DNA of 12,859 nucleotides from an uncultured Eubacteriales bacterium. Lineage in GTDB: Bacteria > Bacillota > Clostridia > Lachnospirales > CAG-274. Of the stretch, positions 12,083 to 12,859 are shown piece after piece (the first letter of the stretch is position 1; every line of letters starts with the position of its first letter). A program made the position numbers and the translations under genes. The notes under the pieces are model-generated. The model saw only the letters and a program-made list of their open reading frames with translations, made no database searches and was not told where the DNA came from. The DNA lies in assembly GCA_902495025.1 (NCBI GenBank), contig CABUWB010000028.1:1-12859 (forward strand). Reading direction: 5' to 3'.

Positions 12083-12859
12083 ATGAAAAAATTAGTTGGT
12101 ATTGCTTTATCACTTATGGTTATGGCAGGTGTATTTACAGGTTGCGGCACAGCAGCAGAGCAGACAGGCGAAACACAGACACAGGAGCAGGCACAGGCAC
12201 CTGTAGAGGAGAGTGCGGACACCGAAACAGGCTCAAACGAGAATGTTGAGGGTACAATCACAATGAACGGCTCAACCTCAATGGAGAAATTTGCAAACGC
12301 ACTTAACGAGAGCTTTATGGCAAAGTATCCAAAGGTAACAGCCACAGTTGAGTTCACTGGCTCTGGCGCAGGCATTGAGGCTGTATCAAACGGCACTGTT
12401 GACATCGGCAACTCATCAAGAGCTTTAAAGGACGAGGAAAAGGCAAAGGGTCTTGTTGAAAACATTGTAGCAATTGACGGTATCGGTGTTGTAACAAACA
12501 CAGCAACAACAGTTGACAACGTAACAACAGAGCAGTTAAAGCAGATTTACACAGGCGCAGTTACAAACTGGAAGGATTTAGGCGGCGAGGACTCACAGAT
12601 TGTAGTTATCGGTCGTGAGGCAAGCTCCGGTACAAGAGGCGCATTTGAGGAAATCCTTGACATTGCTGACCAGTGCAAGTATGCACAGGAGATTGACTCA
12701 ACAGGTGCGGTAATGGCAAAGGTAGCGTCAACACCAGGCGCAATCGGCTATGTGTCAATTGATATTATTGACGATACAGTTAAGACGCTTCAGCTTGACG
12801 GCGTAGCACCATCACAGGAAACAATCAAGGACGGCAGTTATACCCTCCAGAGACCTTTC
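12083..12859 (+). CDS. pstS: Phosphate ABC transporter substrate-binding lipoprotein PstS (3' end outside window)
   Basis: The first 259 codons of the phosphate-binding subunit of the PstSCAB high-affinity importer. The start ATG has AAGGAG at 12068-12073 with a 9-nt gap. Residues 1-20 are a lipoprotein signal peptide ending VFTG with Cys21 as the lipidation site, followed by a Glu/Gln/Thr-rich linker (about 22-57) that tethers the domain outside the cell. Phosphate-binding loops are visible: M-N-G-S-T-S at 61-66 (family TGSTT type), SGSGAG near 92-97, DIGNSSR, and R178-E-A-S-S-G-T-R185 matching the RxxSSGT loop. The frame stays open to the last base; the end and any pstC/pstA/pstB genes lie to the right. 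Codon use is strongly biased (ACA, GTA, TCA, AGA), as for highly expressed genes. The upstream hexamer array suggests induction by phosphate starvation. Confidence 0.96.
   Translation, partial: MKKLVGIALSLMVMAGVFTGCGTAAEQTGETQTQEQAQAPVEESADTETGSNENVEGTITMNGSTSMEKFANALNESFMAKYPKVTATVEFTGSGAGIEAVSNGTVDIGNSSRALKDEEKAKGLVENIVAIDGIGVVTNTATTVDNVTTEQLKQIYTGAVTNWKDLGGEDSQIVVIGREASSGTRGAFEEILDIADQCKYAQEIDSTGAVMAKVASTPGAIGYVSIDIIDDTVKTLQLDGVAPSQETIKDGSYTLQRPF

Noticed and set aside
12055..12519. 154-aa open frame on the minus strand
   Set aside because: It is antisense to pstS, whose signal peptide and phosphate-binding loops are clear.

Overview
The window looks like chromosomal DNA of a spore-forming, anaerobic Gram-positive bacterium of the class Clostridia, probably from the Ruminococcaceae/Oscillospiraceae side. 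This is inferred from the gene content (a SipL-like spore morphogenesis protein, a YyaC-type sporulation protein, a clostridial HD-GYP protein, strong AGGAGG-type ribosome binding sites, lipoprotein signal peptides) and from the short palindromic intergenic repeats. I ran no search, so the taxonomic placement is tentative.

Layout. (1) Positions 1-3066 hold a tight plus-strand operon: the C-terminal end of a peptide-type ABC solute-binding protein (cut by the window edge), a GalT-like nucleotidylyltransferase, D-alanine--D-alanine ligase and a prolyl-tRNA editing protein. A stem-loop terminator at 3073-3108 follows. (2) Positions 3067-3416 are intergenic, with a 74-bp double-palindrome repeat and a good extended -10 promoter. 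(3) Positions 3417-6023 hold a translationally coupled pair: a sugar-type solute-binding lipoprotein and a membrane HD-GYP c-di-GMP phosphodiesterase with an extracytoplasmic helical sensor region. No permease or ATPase is visible, so the pair may be a sensor rather than a transporter. (4) sipL (6100-7662) has its ribosome binding site inside a long potential hairpin. (5) Positions 7691-8315 are a 625-bp non-coding element with 64-bp terminal inverted repeats differing at one base, each arm carrying nested hairpins. I read it as a MITE-like element. (6) On the minus strand lie a small membrane protein of unknown function (8377-8835) and yyaC (8912-9454). (7) Divergent from yyaC, positions 9620-11355 carry an unusual pair: a membrane protein with an apparently catalytically dead JAB/MPN-like cytoplasmic domain and an external LysM domain, followed 2 nt later by a minimal histidine kinase with no sensor domain of its own. 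(8) DUF805 membrane protein (11491-11844) with its own promoter and terminator. (9) pstS (12083 to the end, incomplete), preceded by an 11-bp-phased series of hexamers resembling PhoP boxes.

How the genes fit together. Several loci concern the cell envelope or spore: ddl (peptidoglycan precursor), sipL (spore envelope assembly), yyaC (spore-associated) and the LysM/kinase pair (likely wall-linked signalling). The two most unusual candidates are the pseudo-JAB/TM/LysM plus orphan kinase module and the inverted-repeat element. The solute-binding protein plus HD-GYP pair is a third candidate sensory unit.
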